NCBI GenBank assembly: GCA_050084985.1
Contig: JBITNC010000001.1
Coordinates: forward strand, 201,872,001-201,936,000
DNA: 64,000 bases
DNA from: Nageia nagi
Taxonomy: Eukaryota > Pinophyta
Direction: 5' to 3'
A program made the position numbers and the translations under genes. Under the pieces are notes generated by a model. It was given only the letters and a program-made list of their open reading frames with translations, did not search any database and was not told the origin of the DNA. Each line of letters starts with the position of its first letter. Positions within the stretch are counted from its first letter, which is position 1. Shown here one piece after another: positions 12,801 to 24,800 of the stretch.

Positions 12801-15800
12801 TACTTTTGATAACAAGGTGATCAATTTTGCCACCACTGGTAGAATTTCTTCTCTTCGTGCACTGGTCAACCTTTGCCCTTGAAGGTTCTGAAATTCTTCA
12901 AGCAACTAGGGCCTAACATAGTCCCCAAGCTGGGAAGTGGAATCATGAAACTCCTCCGAATGCACCAATGTATAGTCATCCTTGTAACGTTTCCAGCCAA
13001 AAGTTGCTTCAATGCTAGCAAGGGTGAAGTCCATGATTACATTACCTTCCATATCCCGTAGCACTCTCTTGCTGAAATCACACCTTGCCACTTCACTACA
13101 CAAGTCGGGAAAAGGTATTGCAAATGGTATCATGGCGGCATTGAACAAGCCGCACGTGTGGATAAGTTCTGCAGACATGTCCTCCTTGCTGAGAGAGGTT
13201 GTAGAGGCCAAGGTCATAATTGGGTCCAAGTCACCCCAATCAGTGTCACCAACAAAGATATATTTCCCCTTGAATTTGGCCTCGGGAAGCTTTGGTTTGC
13301 CTTTCGGCTGAAATTCTATCAAATTCTCCCCCAAAAATGGAGTCATCTGGCTTTTAGTCACATGCCTCTCGAATAATTGGCTTTGGGTCTTTCTAGCCTT
13401 CAAAGTGGGTACTTTGGTGCTTGAAGCCCTAGAGGATGCTACCCTAATCCTTCCTCAATTTGAATTGGTTAACTAGTCCAAGCGCACAGTATGAATGAGT
13501 GCAAAAGTATAGCCAGGAATGAATGTAACTAGGCCTGGTGATACTTAGTCAATTTCCCGAACTAAATTCTTCATTCCAAAGTTGGTCGCATGGTTTTGAA
13601 TAAGTGCCTAAAGCATGTATGAAAAATGATGTGACTAGGTTCAAGGGTGGATCTGAAATGCCTTAGCCAAAAGAGGCTTACTGGATGTACAACGTCCTTG
13701 TATCTCTCTTCTTGGTCGCATGATCTAAAGTGGGTGCTTGAGCATGTATAAAACATGATGCGACTAGGTTCAGGGGTGGATCTGAAATGAATGCAATGTA
13801 TTTTAATGTCCTTTCCTTGGTCACATGTTTTTGGATGGATGCTTAAGCATGCTTAGAAAATGATGCGACTAAGAAGAGGGATGCAAATGAGAGATGAAAT
13901 GCTCAAAAGGGGGTGATATTTATAGGTTTGCTCTTTGGCCAGGTGTTACTTTCTTACCAGCTCGCTAAAAGGTCCAATAGGAGGCTTACAAACAAGGCCG
14001 CATGGATGGTTGAGGATGCAAAAGGATCAGATAGGAATGGTGCGACTAGGAGGTGGGACCAAGGGACTTAGTCAATTTCCAACACATTAGAGTTCTTAAC
14101 TCCCTTGTTGCATCCTTTTAGATGGGTGCTCAAAGCACAAGCTTAAATCCTTGCGCCTAGTCTCTGGCACACTTCCCAAGGTATAAATCTTTAATCAAAA
14201 CTTGAAAGATGTGGAGGCTGTCCTTGGTCGCACGTCCAAGAAGGGGTGGTTTTCTCCTATCTCCCTATGCTCTGGCCCTCCTTCAATTTTGCAAACTGAA
14301 ATGAAGGGGGTGACTTCCCTTTTATAGCTTTCAAGGTAAGACACGTGTCACCATGAGATAGGCATAGGTTGAGGTCCAGTGCATGGGGTTCAACTTGTCA
14401 CTAACATCCAACACTTAGCCCTTTTCCTTTTATTTTTGTTGGTCGTATGATTTAGGACGAGTTCAAAATAACTCACCTCCATCCTTGCGACGAGCCTCGA
14501 AGCTCCGAAATTTAGCAAAGTGTCCTTCAAGATGGTCGCACCCTTTGGGAGGAGTGCAAAAGGACTCGCTCTAGTACATGCAACGGCCTTTGAGGTTCCA
14601 AAAATACACTAAGCATGAAATTCCTGGTCGTATGGTTTCTGAAGAGTGCAAAAGGACTCACTCCAATGCATGGGACATCCTTCAAAATGATGCTAAGTTT
14701 GAAACATTGGTCGCATGTTTCCTGAAGAGTGTAAAAGGACTCACTCCAATGCATGCAACAACCTTCAAAATGATGCTAAGGCTGAAAACTGGTCGCATGT
14801 TTCCTGAAGAGCATAAAAGGACTCACTCCAATGCATGCGACATCCTTCAAAATGATGCTAAGGCTGAAACACTGGTCGCATGTTTCCTGAAAAGCGTAAA
14901 AGGACTCACTCCAATGCATGCGACATCCTTCAAAATGATGTTAAGGCTGAAACATTGGTCACATGTTTCCTGAAGAGTGCAAAAGGACTCACTCCAATGC
15001 ATGTGACAACCTTCAAAATGATGCTAAGGCTGAAAAAAAGGACTCCCTCAAAAACATGCGACAGCCTGAAAACATGTCTTTTTCCTGCATTTTTCGACAT
15101 GATGACAGACAAGATGCAAGTTGGGTGAAATGTAAAAGGGAAGGCCCTCATAAGCCTTCTAAAGTGCATGATGTAAATGACAAAGACAATGCTGCACGGA
15201 CGCATGATTGAAAGGAGGTGCAAAAGCACTCTGTGAAAAACATGAGACAGGAGAAAAGTACTTGAGAAATGACCCTACTGCTGTGAAAATGCAAACTTTA
15301 CATATTTCCAACATCATCCGAAAGGTATGCATCTTATTGGTGAGATTTCATGCAATCTTTTCTTCCTTTATGTTTCCTGAGGGTCCTTAAAATGCGAAAA
15401 ATTTTGGGGTGGTGTTGTGTAGGCACAACAGAGCCTACCGTGAAATCCCTTAGGGGAGGACCGGTCAACAAGGCACCACCAAATTAAAGGATGTTGGAAG
15501 GGCCTAGCAAGGCCAAGGTACCCCCCATGCCTAAACCGAATCAGTTGGATGCAGCTACCAGGAAGAAACTGAGACAAGAGGGCAAGTGCTTTTATTGCAA
15601 GAAAACTTGGGAGCCCGAACACCGTTGCTTGGGTGAGGGGCAAGTGCACTTCATTGAGGTGTATTCTGAGGAGAGTTCGGAGGAATCGGAGCTGGACTTG
15701 AACGAGGGATTGGATGACTCACGGCTGCTGCGTGCGAAGGGCACGTTAGGGAGCATGGTGGCTTCACTTCATGGGGTGAAGTTTTTGACATTGAAGCTGA

Positions 15801-18800
15801 TTGGGGAAGCTTGCGGTCAGGATGTTGTGGTGATGATAGATCCGGGATTTAAAGACCAAGGGTTTTGAAGGCTTCCGAGTTTCCAATGCTAATGGGAAGT
15901 TCACATTGGTGGATCGGATTGTAGAAAGGCTTGGAGTCAGATTGCAGGGCTGTGTGGTCAGGGAGGACTTCTACCTCTATCCACTCAAAGGGCATCCACA
16001 TATCATCCTTGGAGTGCAATGGCTGTTCGAGTTGGGTGACATTCACACCAACTACCAAAACCTTACTATAAGGTTTGAGATAGATGGGGTGGAACACAAA
16101 CTACAGGGATTGCGAGATGAGGACACCTAGAAGACGAATAACCGACTGGAGTTGATAGAGTTGGATGAGGGGGCAAAATAGGTAGCTACTCTGGGGGTTC
16201 AATGAGGTGAGGACCCCACGCTGAGCACAGACATGACTGGAATGGCCACGGTGGGCAACCTAGGAGGTTGGGACCCCACGTTGGATAAGGAGTTATCGAG
16301 AGCAGTCACATTGAGAGTCCAAGGAGGAGGGGACCCTATGTTGGACCTTGGGGAGGTCGGAATGTCAGTGCTTAGGGTCCAAGAGTTTTGGAACACCACG
16401 TTGAGGCTTGGGGAAGCCATCATTGCTGAGGACAGTTCAAACCCTAAGATGGGTCTAGGCCCCACACATTTTACACTGACAATCGTCATTCACAGCTCAT
16501 TGCAAATACAGTTCAGTGTGGAGGTGAGTGCAATTCTATGGCTGAAGAGACTTTTCCACGAACACATACTGAGGGAAGAATGCCATGGCCGATTCTGGAG
16601 AATGCAGGTCATTGAGGTATTCAGCGCTGAGGACTCAATACAGCCAGAGGGGCTAGGAGTCACGTTGGTTTTCAAAAGAGGTGTGGTGCAGCTGAAGGCA
16701 CCAAAAGATTCTTGGTAGACAATCCATAGTTGTCTCTTACCTTTGCTTGAGGGCAAGAAATTCGAGAGGGGAGACTTTGTGGCGTCCACTTTGTATTCTA
16801 GTATGTGTTCATGTTCATGTTGTGATAGTGTAACTCAAGCAAGAGCTTATGGTCTGCGAAACCCACTATGAGCCCAGCAATGGGACGTCTCTCCTTGAGC
16901 AGTGATGTTGTGTAATGTAATGGGTTATCCCGAATTGTGGGAATCCCAATGTGTTGTGTGTAGTTCAGGGGTGATCCCAGATTGTGGAAATCCTTAGGTA
17001 GATATTTGTCACGTTTGTTCCAAGTGCACAAAGGAGCATGCCAGCATTAGAAGGACCCCACATACCCCACGTTGGCTCAGAAGACCTTACAAACCCCCAC
17101 ATCGGCCCAGGAGGCCATTTGGAGCCTGACATTCTATGACTTAGGTGGGTCACCTAGTCCATCCGGTAGAATTCCAAGGATGAGCTTCTACCTTCAGTGG
17201 TTGCCAAGATTCGAGGAGACTCCTTCGCAGGAGGGGATTTAGATTACTGAGGAAGTTAGTCTAATCCTATTGTGTGTTCGGCTTGTTGAGTGTTTGGAAC
17301 CCTAGATTTGTTGGTCTACCTCCATTGTTTATTCATTATCTCTTATAATCAAAGACAGCTCATTGTGTCCCACATTGTTGTGTTGTTCCATTGTATGTTC
17401 CATGTGTTTGACATACTGGTGTTGGAAGCTTCATACTAGTATCATATTGTTGTGTATACCCATCGTTGGCAATCTTGTGTTGTGCATTATTGTTGTAAGG
17501 TATTCGTAGGGTTTGTAGGGTGTTGGAGAAGCCTTAGGGGTTGACATCAGCATTATGTGATACTTGTTTGGTGTTGTGTGTTGTTCGGGAAGCCAAAGAG
17601 GCCCACGTTGGACTGTTAAAGGGTTTGTGTGCCCTAGAGGGCAATCATTGGGTGTTTGAGGGTTGCAAAAACCCTAGCATATTCTGTTTTTGATTAAGGG
17701 TTATTTTGGATTTGTATACTTTCATATTGCAACGTTGTGGTGTATTTACTCTTTCCCGCATGTTATACCTAGATGTTAACATTGTGAGGTGTTGAATGTT
17801 GATATTTGCTAGTCTTGGCTAGATGTTGGCATTATTGCATTGTTGAAGCTTAATCTGGATTCCCTAGGTCAGACGTTGGAGAATACTTGTCTGTTTTGAG
17901 TTACTTGCACTTGATTTTGTAATTGGGTCTTTATAGTGGTATCAGAGCTTGGATCTGGCCAACCTGTGAAGGAAACTTGCTTTTCACAGCTACTACACCA
18001 GGTCAAGCATCAGAATGGAGATCGCATCCGTAAGAAAGAGAGGAAAATCTCAACATGAAGAGACCCCTTCTAGAGCCGCCCAAGAGGAAGACCATTGACC
18101 ATGGATGAATAAAGTCCCGAATGAGGATGATACCAATAAGGAGAATGAGGCGACAAGGGGGAGGACCACATTGGCTAGGAGGAGAAGTTCTACTCCAACT
18201 AGGGTGTCCACACCTGAGAGGAGGTTTAATGAGCTCATCTCAGCAATCCACAGCATGATAGGACCCATCACCACCATGCAAAAACAATTAAACATCGTCC
18301 ACAAGCAATTCGAAGGTCAAGATGTGTCGAAGAGGCACATGAGCCCCCCACTTCCTAACCCTGATGAAGAAGAGGAGCTTTGCGAGGAGGATAGGGTAGA
18401 GAGAGAGCCGATTCTGAAGAGATCCCGCAATTTGAGTGATAGAGGATCCACTCACCATAGATCCATGGGTCGTCCAAAACCCACCTTTTTGGGATCACAC
18501 TCTTACAGAGTTCCACAAGGAACTAACCTCTCCTAGGGAGGTTCCTAAAGGAAGATGTTAGGAAGATAGGTGCGCAGCTCATTATCCCCAAGCCATCAAA
18601 GACCTTATTTGCCAAGAAGTCCGTAGTAGAGGCAAAGAACTAGGTTCCTGACCCACTAGAGCTGAATCAGATTTTCAGCAAGTATTCCATGTTGGATCCA
18701 GGGTTGAGAGACGTGAATTTCAACGGCTACCTAGAAATCCTAGGGTTGAAGGGAAGCAGTTCATATGACATGCATACCCAAAGCAACTCGTGGCGAGATA

Positions 18801-21800
18801 AGAGGGACCTACAACAGAAGATTAATAAAATGCAAGTGCTGCTATATGATGGCAAGAGGATGACAGCTAGGGGTTGGCTACATCAGCTATAGACCTACTT
18901 CACTTTGAGCCCGAATATGGTAGAGGAGGATGCAATGCACTTTGCATCATTACACTTTGAGGGTGATTCCCTAGAATGGTGGTAGCATGGAGTAATCAGC
19001 CAGGCTTAAAAAAACATCACCTCCTTTAATGAGTTTGCCAAGCGATTGGTAAAGAGATTTGATAGGAAGAGGGAGAATGATTACTTCAGAGAGTTGACAT
19101 CTCTAAGACAACAAGGAGTCATGGATGAATATGTATCTGAGTTTCAGAAGATTGCAATCATGATTCACCACATCCCTAAGAAACGGTTGACATTCCTCTT
19201 CATAGAGGGATCAATGGAGCCACTACAAGGGATGGTGAAGGTATCTTCACCAAGGAGCCTTGACGATGCTATCAAGGCTGGTATATGACTTGAAGCCGAC
19301 CATGAAATCCCTCAAGGAAGGGCAAACGTACAAGGGGCCGACCACTCAGAAGACATTTGCTAAGGAGGGGCCTAGTAGGTTCGAACCATTTCCTCCACCT
19401 CGAACGAACTAGTTGAATGTAGCCACTCGGAGGAAGTTAAGGGAGGAAGGCCAGTGCTTCTACTATAAGAAGACTTGGTAGCAGGGCACTATTGCCAACG
19501 CAAGGGGCAAGTGCATTACATTGAGGTGTTTTCTGATGAGGAGATTGACGATTCAGATTTGGATCTTGGCATGGACATGTTGGCTCAGGAAGCACCCAAG
19601 GCGGAAGGCTCATTGGGGAGTATAATCGCTTCACTCCATGGGGTGAAGAGGTACCTCACATTGAAGGTGGTGGGGCAAGCAGGTGGTTAGGATGTAATGG
19701 TCTTGATTGATCCTGGAGCATCCCACAACTTCATTGATGAAGGATTTGTAGAGAAGAAGAACTTGAAGATTAAGGTATTCGAAGGGTTTAGTGCTTCCAA
19801 TGCCAATTGGAAACTCACCTTAAGGAAACACATAGTTGAGAAGTTTGGGGTGAGGCTACAAAGCTATACAGTGAGGGAGAACTTCTATGTTTATCCTTTG
19901 AAGGGACATCTTAACATCATTCTGGGAGTGCAGTGGTTGTTTGAGTTGGGTGACGTTCACACCAACTACCAAAAATTCACTGAGTTTCGAGTTTGAGGGG
20001 AAGACCCATACATTGTAGGGGATTCAAGATGATTGTCCACAGGTGGACAAAAAATGGCTAGAGGTGGCTGAGTGGTGTCAAAAGGAGGAAGAAGAAAATC
20101 AAGACACGTTGGATATGGAGGAGTCCTAGAACGAGGTTAGGAGCAATGAGGAGCTCCCATACCCCACATTGCATGTTAGGAAGTTGGGATACCTGACATG
20201 GAGATTGGAGGGTCTTCTACACACCACATTGGAGCTTGGGGAGGCTAGGTGCTGCACGTTGAGCTTGGAGGAAACAACGTAACTTGTTTCCTCCTGAAAG
20301 GTCTGGTTACCCCAAGCGCTCACATGGAATATGGTTGTTAGGGCACAGTAGTCAAAGATGCATGTTGTTAACCGTATACAAGGGAAATACAAAGTTGAAG
20401 TTCTTTTCCACAATGAGGAAAGACTACAAATGTGAATACAAGGAATACAAGGAAAGATGAACATATGAAGGTATCACCAGTGGTGTAGTGTCTTGGCAGG
20501 TCATCTTTAAATTCATTAAGGTTAGTGTACTCACTATCAAGCCGGGCAACAAATAGCAATATGCACTCAAATCACTACCAGACAAGGGGAAGAAGTTGTA
20601 GGGTCTTGGTGGAAGACTCGGTGGCAAGGAATAAATGAGGTGAGAGTGTGAGCACAAGAACCTAACCGAATGATATAAAGACAAGCTATATGTGACATCC
20701 CATTTGGACCATTGACAAATTGTGTCATGGTCACTTTGTAATCTAGTGTTTGTTCATTGTCATGTTGTACATGTGTAACTCAAGCAGGAGCTTATGGTCT
20801 GTGGACCCCACTGTGAGTCCAGTAATGGGACGTCTCCCCTTGAGTAGTGTTGTGTTAGTTTGTATTGGGTAATCCCGGATTGTGGGAATCCCTAGATAGG
20901 TATGAGTCTTGCGTAGGCCAAAGTGCATGGAGGAGTATAGGAATGTGGGGAGGGCCCCACATACCCCACGCTGGCTTATGAGGCCACCTAGACCCCACGT
21001 CAGCCTTGAGAGGCCCGTCAAACCCCACATCAGCCTTGAGGGCCTTTATGACCCCCATGTTGACACACTGGGCCCATGGGACCCCCACGTTAGCATACTG
21101 GGCCAATATGACCCCCACGTTGGCATGGTTGACCTGTTGACCCCAACGTTGGAATAGACTTGGCTTGGGATGATAACGAGGTAGGATGGATAGACACATG
21201 ATGCTATATATTGAGGATGGAGCTCCATGATGGGGTTAGCTATTGATTATACTTCTATTACATTGAACCCAATTGGGCTTGCAAGTCTTGGCGATGTCTA
21301 AAGGGGTGACAAGGTTGGGAGCCTGGCACTCTACGACTTAGGTGGGTCATCTAGTCCATCTGATGGTATTCCGAGGGCAAGCTTTTACCTTCAATGGTTA
21401 TCCAGGGATCGAGGAGGCTCCTTCGCAGGAGAGGATTTGGAGTCTGAGGGAGTTGGTCTTTCCTATGGTTTTCGGCTTGTACAAGGGTTTGGAACCCTAG
21501 ATCTATATGTTGAGATCGTCATTGTACTCCATTGTTATTCCATGATATAATATAGCTTGTGTCTCTCTCCATTGTGTTATTCATTGATGTGTATGTGTTG
21601 TCTCTTGTATACTGGTGTTGGAAGCTACATTGTGTTGTGCTCATATCTGTGAGGCATTCGTTGAGGTGCCAAGTGTTACTATGTGCCCTAGAGGGCTGAC
21701 GTCAGGGTGTAGGGATTGCGTGGAGGCCTTAGGAGGCTAACGTTTGCATTGTGGGGTGTTAGGGTGCCCTAAGGGCCCAACATAGGTGTGCTAGCTTCAT

Positions 21801-24800
21801 TTGTTGAGGGTTTGAGTCGCATAGTTGGAGTTGTTTGTACTGAGAGTGATTTTAGATCGTCACACTATGAGCCTCATAATACATCCAGTTACATGCAAAC
21901 CATGCAAAGAACAACTCAAACCACTTCAATGAATATTCAATATGCAACTCCAAGAGGTTAAGTTATTCAAATATGCACAATCCCACAAATGATATCCTTC
22001 ACAATATTAACTTTATACTCTCATTCCACAAAAGAAATACATTCATAATGATATTCAATGATAAACATGCATAGAACCCCTTATGCAGCAAACCTCTATG
22101 CAATGGAATGTTAAAGCTTTAGGATGCAACAACTCAAAATCTTACACATGTAAAGGCTGAAAACCAGCATCTCAAAATGCAAGATCCTCAATATGTAATA
22201 CTTCTATTAAATGCAGAGTCTCACATCTACAAATATGCGTAAAATTCTCAACATCATGTAGTACTCCAAATGCAAAATCCCCTTCTAAATGGCCACAATG
22301 GAGTATAAATAGGCCACTAGAAGTGTTGCCCTAAAGGCATCAAATCTGATATGGTGTGCACACACACAACACACATACCGATACAAAATCAGATTGTTCT
22401 CATAAATTGATACAAGTGGAACTTAGAAGTCTGACAAAATCTAAATGCCACTACTAGAATCCATTTAATCTACCTCTAAACTACTCAAAAGCGAATCAGA
22501 TATGCAATAAAGGAGTCCAACATCTAAACTGGCGGGAGCAAAACCTCATCCCTACACCAGTCAAAATCATAAATGAGTTTGACAGATCTGACCTGGAGGG
22601 AGCAAAAACTAATCCCTTCACTAGTCAAATCAAGTAAATAAAGTCTAACATAACAACCACCATCAAATATGCATTAAACAAAAGAACAAATATCGCATAT
22701 GGAATCTGCGAGTGGATCAGACCTAAGCTAAATCTGATCCAATACTGGCGGAGTTCCACTCCTTGGTGGTGAGACCGTATGACTCAATGATCTCCTCCAA
22801 GAATGCCACAATCTTCCGTATGCCCCTGGAAATCATGCAAATGATGCTACCATTCTGCCGAAAGTAGTCTTCTATCTTCTTGGATGTAGCCTACATATGG
22901 TGTCTCCAGATGACCATCTACCTTTCGTGGATGATAGGATGCCTTGCCTTCAACAAGCTGAGGTCATCGATGTCTAGATGCTCCTGTATCAGGATCCAAG
23001 CCTCTACCAATATTGCCTCCTCCTTCATTACATTGTTTTCCTCCCCTTGGAACTTGAGCTAGTAGGCATAGTCGCTCATCTGTTCCTCAACCTCCTTTCT
23101 CAAGGGGATTCTAAGCTACAAGACTGCGTTGCACTTCTCAAGTGCATGACTCAGCCAGTCATGGTGGTAAGTGAACTCGTGGCAGTAGACTAATTTTTCA
23201 AGATTGTTAGTGTAGACATGCTGCAGGTGGGATACGTTGGGGAGATAGCCATTCAACGTGCTAAGGTGCGCTAAGATTTGTGCCTTAAGGTCTCTAATTT
23301 CCAAACTTTCAGTAAGGAGCTTGTAGATTTGAGAAAACAACCTCTCGATAGGCTCCATAATTCCTTTCTTTAGTTGCTCCTTCATCAATTCCCATCCCTC
23401 ATGGAAGGAATTCTGCTTCATCAGATCTAAGGGGGTGGTACTGACCTTCTGGAACTCCTTGATGATCTTCCTGCTAGCCGTGAGTTCCTTTTTCAGCCGC
23501 TTCACCTCCTTTTTGGCTTTGTAGCCTTCTTGTTCCATGATTGCAGCATTTTGAGTGACTATATGTTTTCGGGCTATCAATCCTAACTTTACTGGCATCT
23601 TAAATGTCTCGATGTTACAATCTTCTGCTCCCTAAGGATGTTTCTTCTTTGAATAACAATGGCTGCTGGAGATTTCCTTTCGAGAGGTGGAAAAAAATGT
23701 ATCAACCCTCTGAATCTTTTCACCATCCAAAAGCTCCTCTTCCTCATCTTCAGAGTGCAAATCCTGGTCTATATCTTCATCATGAGCCATACTCATGCTT
23801 AGGGCTCTAAGGCAAGCATCCAAGTCAAGATCTAGATGCTTGGTTGCTGGTTGGGGAGGAAGCCTTTGTACCAATAATCGTCCTTTGTTGATCTTCTTGA
23901 CTTCTTGTACCGGAGTGGTTTGAACAATGGTGATCTCCTTACCTTGGTGCTCTTCCTATCTTCTCTTCTTTTTCTGTTCTTTGGTCTCTCCTTCATCCTC
24001 TCCATCTCCTCCATCACCATCTATAGATATGCCTTTGTTCTGTGGTTGGGGGAACCTTTCATGGCTCGTTCTCTTTGTAGAGGATTTTTATGAAGAAGGG
24101 GACCTTTTCCTATGCTCGGCAGGAGAGAGTTTGGAGTCACCCATCTCTCTGGCATACTTTACTCTAGTGACTTGCACCTCATCATCATCATAGGTCCCAA
24201 CATCCACAATCACATCATCTCCTTGGAGATTCTCGATCTTTGTCTCGTCAAGTGCAGAGGCACCTACGACTACGTCTTCTTGCTCAGGAAAAACAGTAGC
24301 ATCATCATCTTTATCATCTTCCTCTTCTTCTTCTCTTCCACCATAGCTCTCTGACTCTTCTCTGAAGTCTCCTATTGTACGGTTAGGCTGTTCATCAGTC
24401 TCTTCATCGAAAGAGGAAGTGGAGCGTTCAGAACTAGAACTAGAACTAGGTTGCAACGGGGGAATTTCTCTTTGCATCCAGGAGAGCAAGTGAATCTAGA
24501 AGGGACCGCTTCTGTGGGCGAATCACTGGCACAAGCCTCATCCACTACATCATCCAACACATATGAAGGGATAGTGCAATAGCCAACGTCCTTGAGATCA
24601 GCCATCACTATGCTGCTCTTGCTAGGGCTTGGAATGTGCTCCCTCAGAGCTTCTTACCTCTTTCCAACGAGAAGCAAGGGTACCTTAACTAGCAGAGGTG
24701 CAGCACGAATAGGAGGAGGGGATGACCTAATCTTGAGAGGAACCTCATTGGGTCTAGATATAGTAGTTCGGGGTTTCTGAGATGGTTTTTCTGCTTAGAG

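Larger units (their letters stand above)
10528..15429 (-). mobile_element. Family C copy C1, inserted in element A gag
   Basis: A 4902-bp insertion flanked by an 8-bp direct repeat AGAGCCTA (10520-10527 and 15430-15437). Removing it restores the gag frame (D-L-E-P-T-V-K-S-L, compare D-L-K-P-T-M-K-S-L in element B), so both boundaries are secure to within the repeat. In minus-strand order: terminal palindrome, hairpin array, TATA boxes, ORF. Compared with C2 it lacks the coiled-coil section: homology jumps from about 11445 (C2 ~22295) to 11460 (C2 ~24300). No terminal inverted repeat, LTR pair or polymerase was seen. If the ends are TG...TA the duplication could instead be 5 bp (GAGCC). Confidence 0.75.
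7645..17935 (+). mobile_element. Element A: gag-protease LTR element lacking RT, with family C copy inside
   Basis: Layout: 5' LTR 7645-8905, primer-binding site from 8908, gag 8990-10527, family C copy C1 (10528-15429), zinc knuckle and protease 15438-16130, spacer, purine tract 16764-16774, LTR from 16778. Without C1 the internal region is about 3 kb. No reverse transcriptase, RNase H or integrase motif occurs between the protease end and the purine tract. I infer a non-autonomous element that supplied its own gag and protease and borrowed polymerase, probably from a chromodomain Ty3 relative. Flanking duplication: GGGAT lies left; the right end is merged with element B, so no match can be tested. 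Confidence 0.75.

Noticed and set aside
14578-14973. 131-codon plus-strand open frame with repeated peptides
   Set aside because: It runs through the 83-bp array. The period is not divisible by three, so the frame is not conserved between units.
14441-15060. Regular direct repeats resembling a CRISPR array
   Set aside because: Unit is 83 bp with no separate constant repeat and variable spacer, and the context is a plant nuclear transposon.
10528-15429. Family C as an ordinary LTR retrotransposon
   Set aside because: No second copy of the right-end sequence, no primer-binding site after a candidate LTR, no purine tract and no pol. The TG at the right end has no CA partner on the left.
16233-16718. 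161-codon frame in element A as a remnant of pol
   Set aside because: No RT, RNase H or integrase motif in any frame; the sequence is largely CCCACGTTG-type repeat.
9645-20000. Intact RT hidden in elements A and B
   Set aside because: Read in three frames for the YFSKIDL, FGLTNAP and DD motifs seen at 47 kb; none present between protease and LTR or C2.
20691-21864. This LTR as the 3' LTR of element B
   Set aside because: It is flanked by CTATA/CTATG within family C sequence that is continuous in C3, so it is an independent solo insertion.
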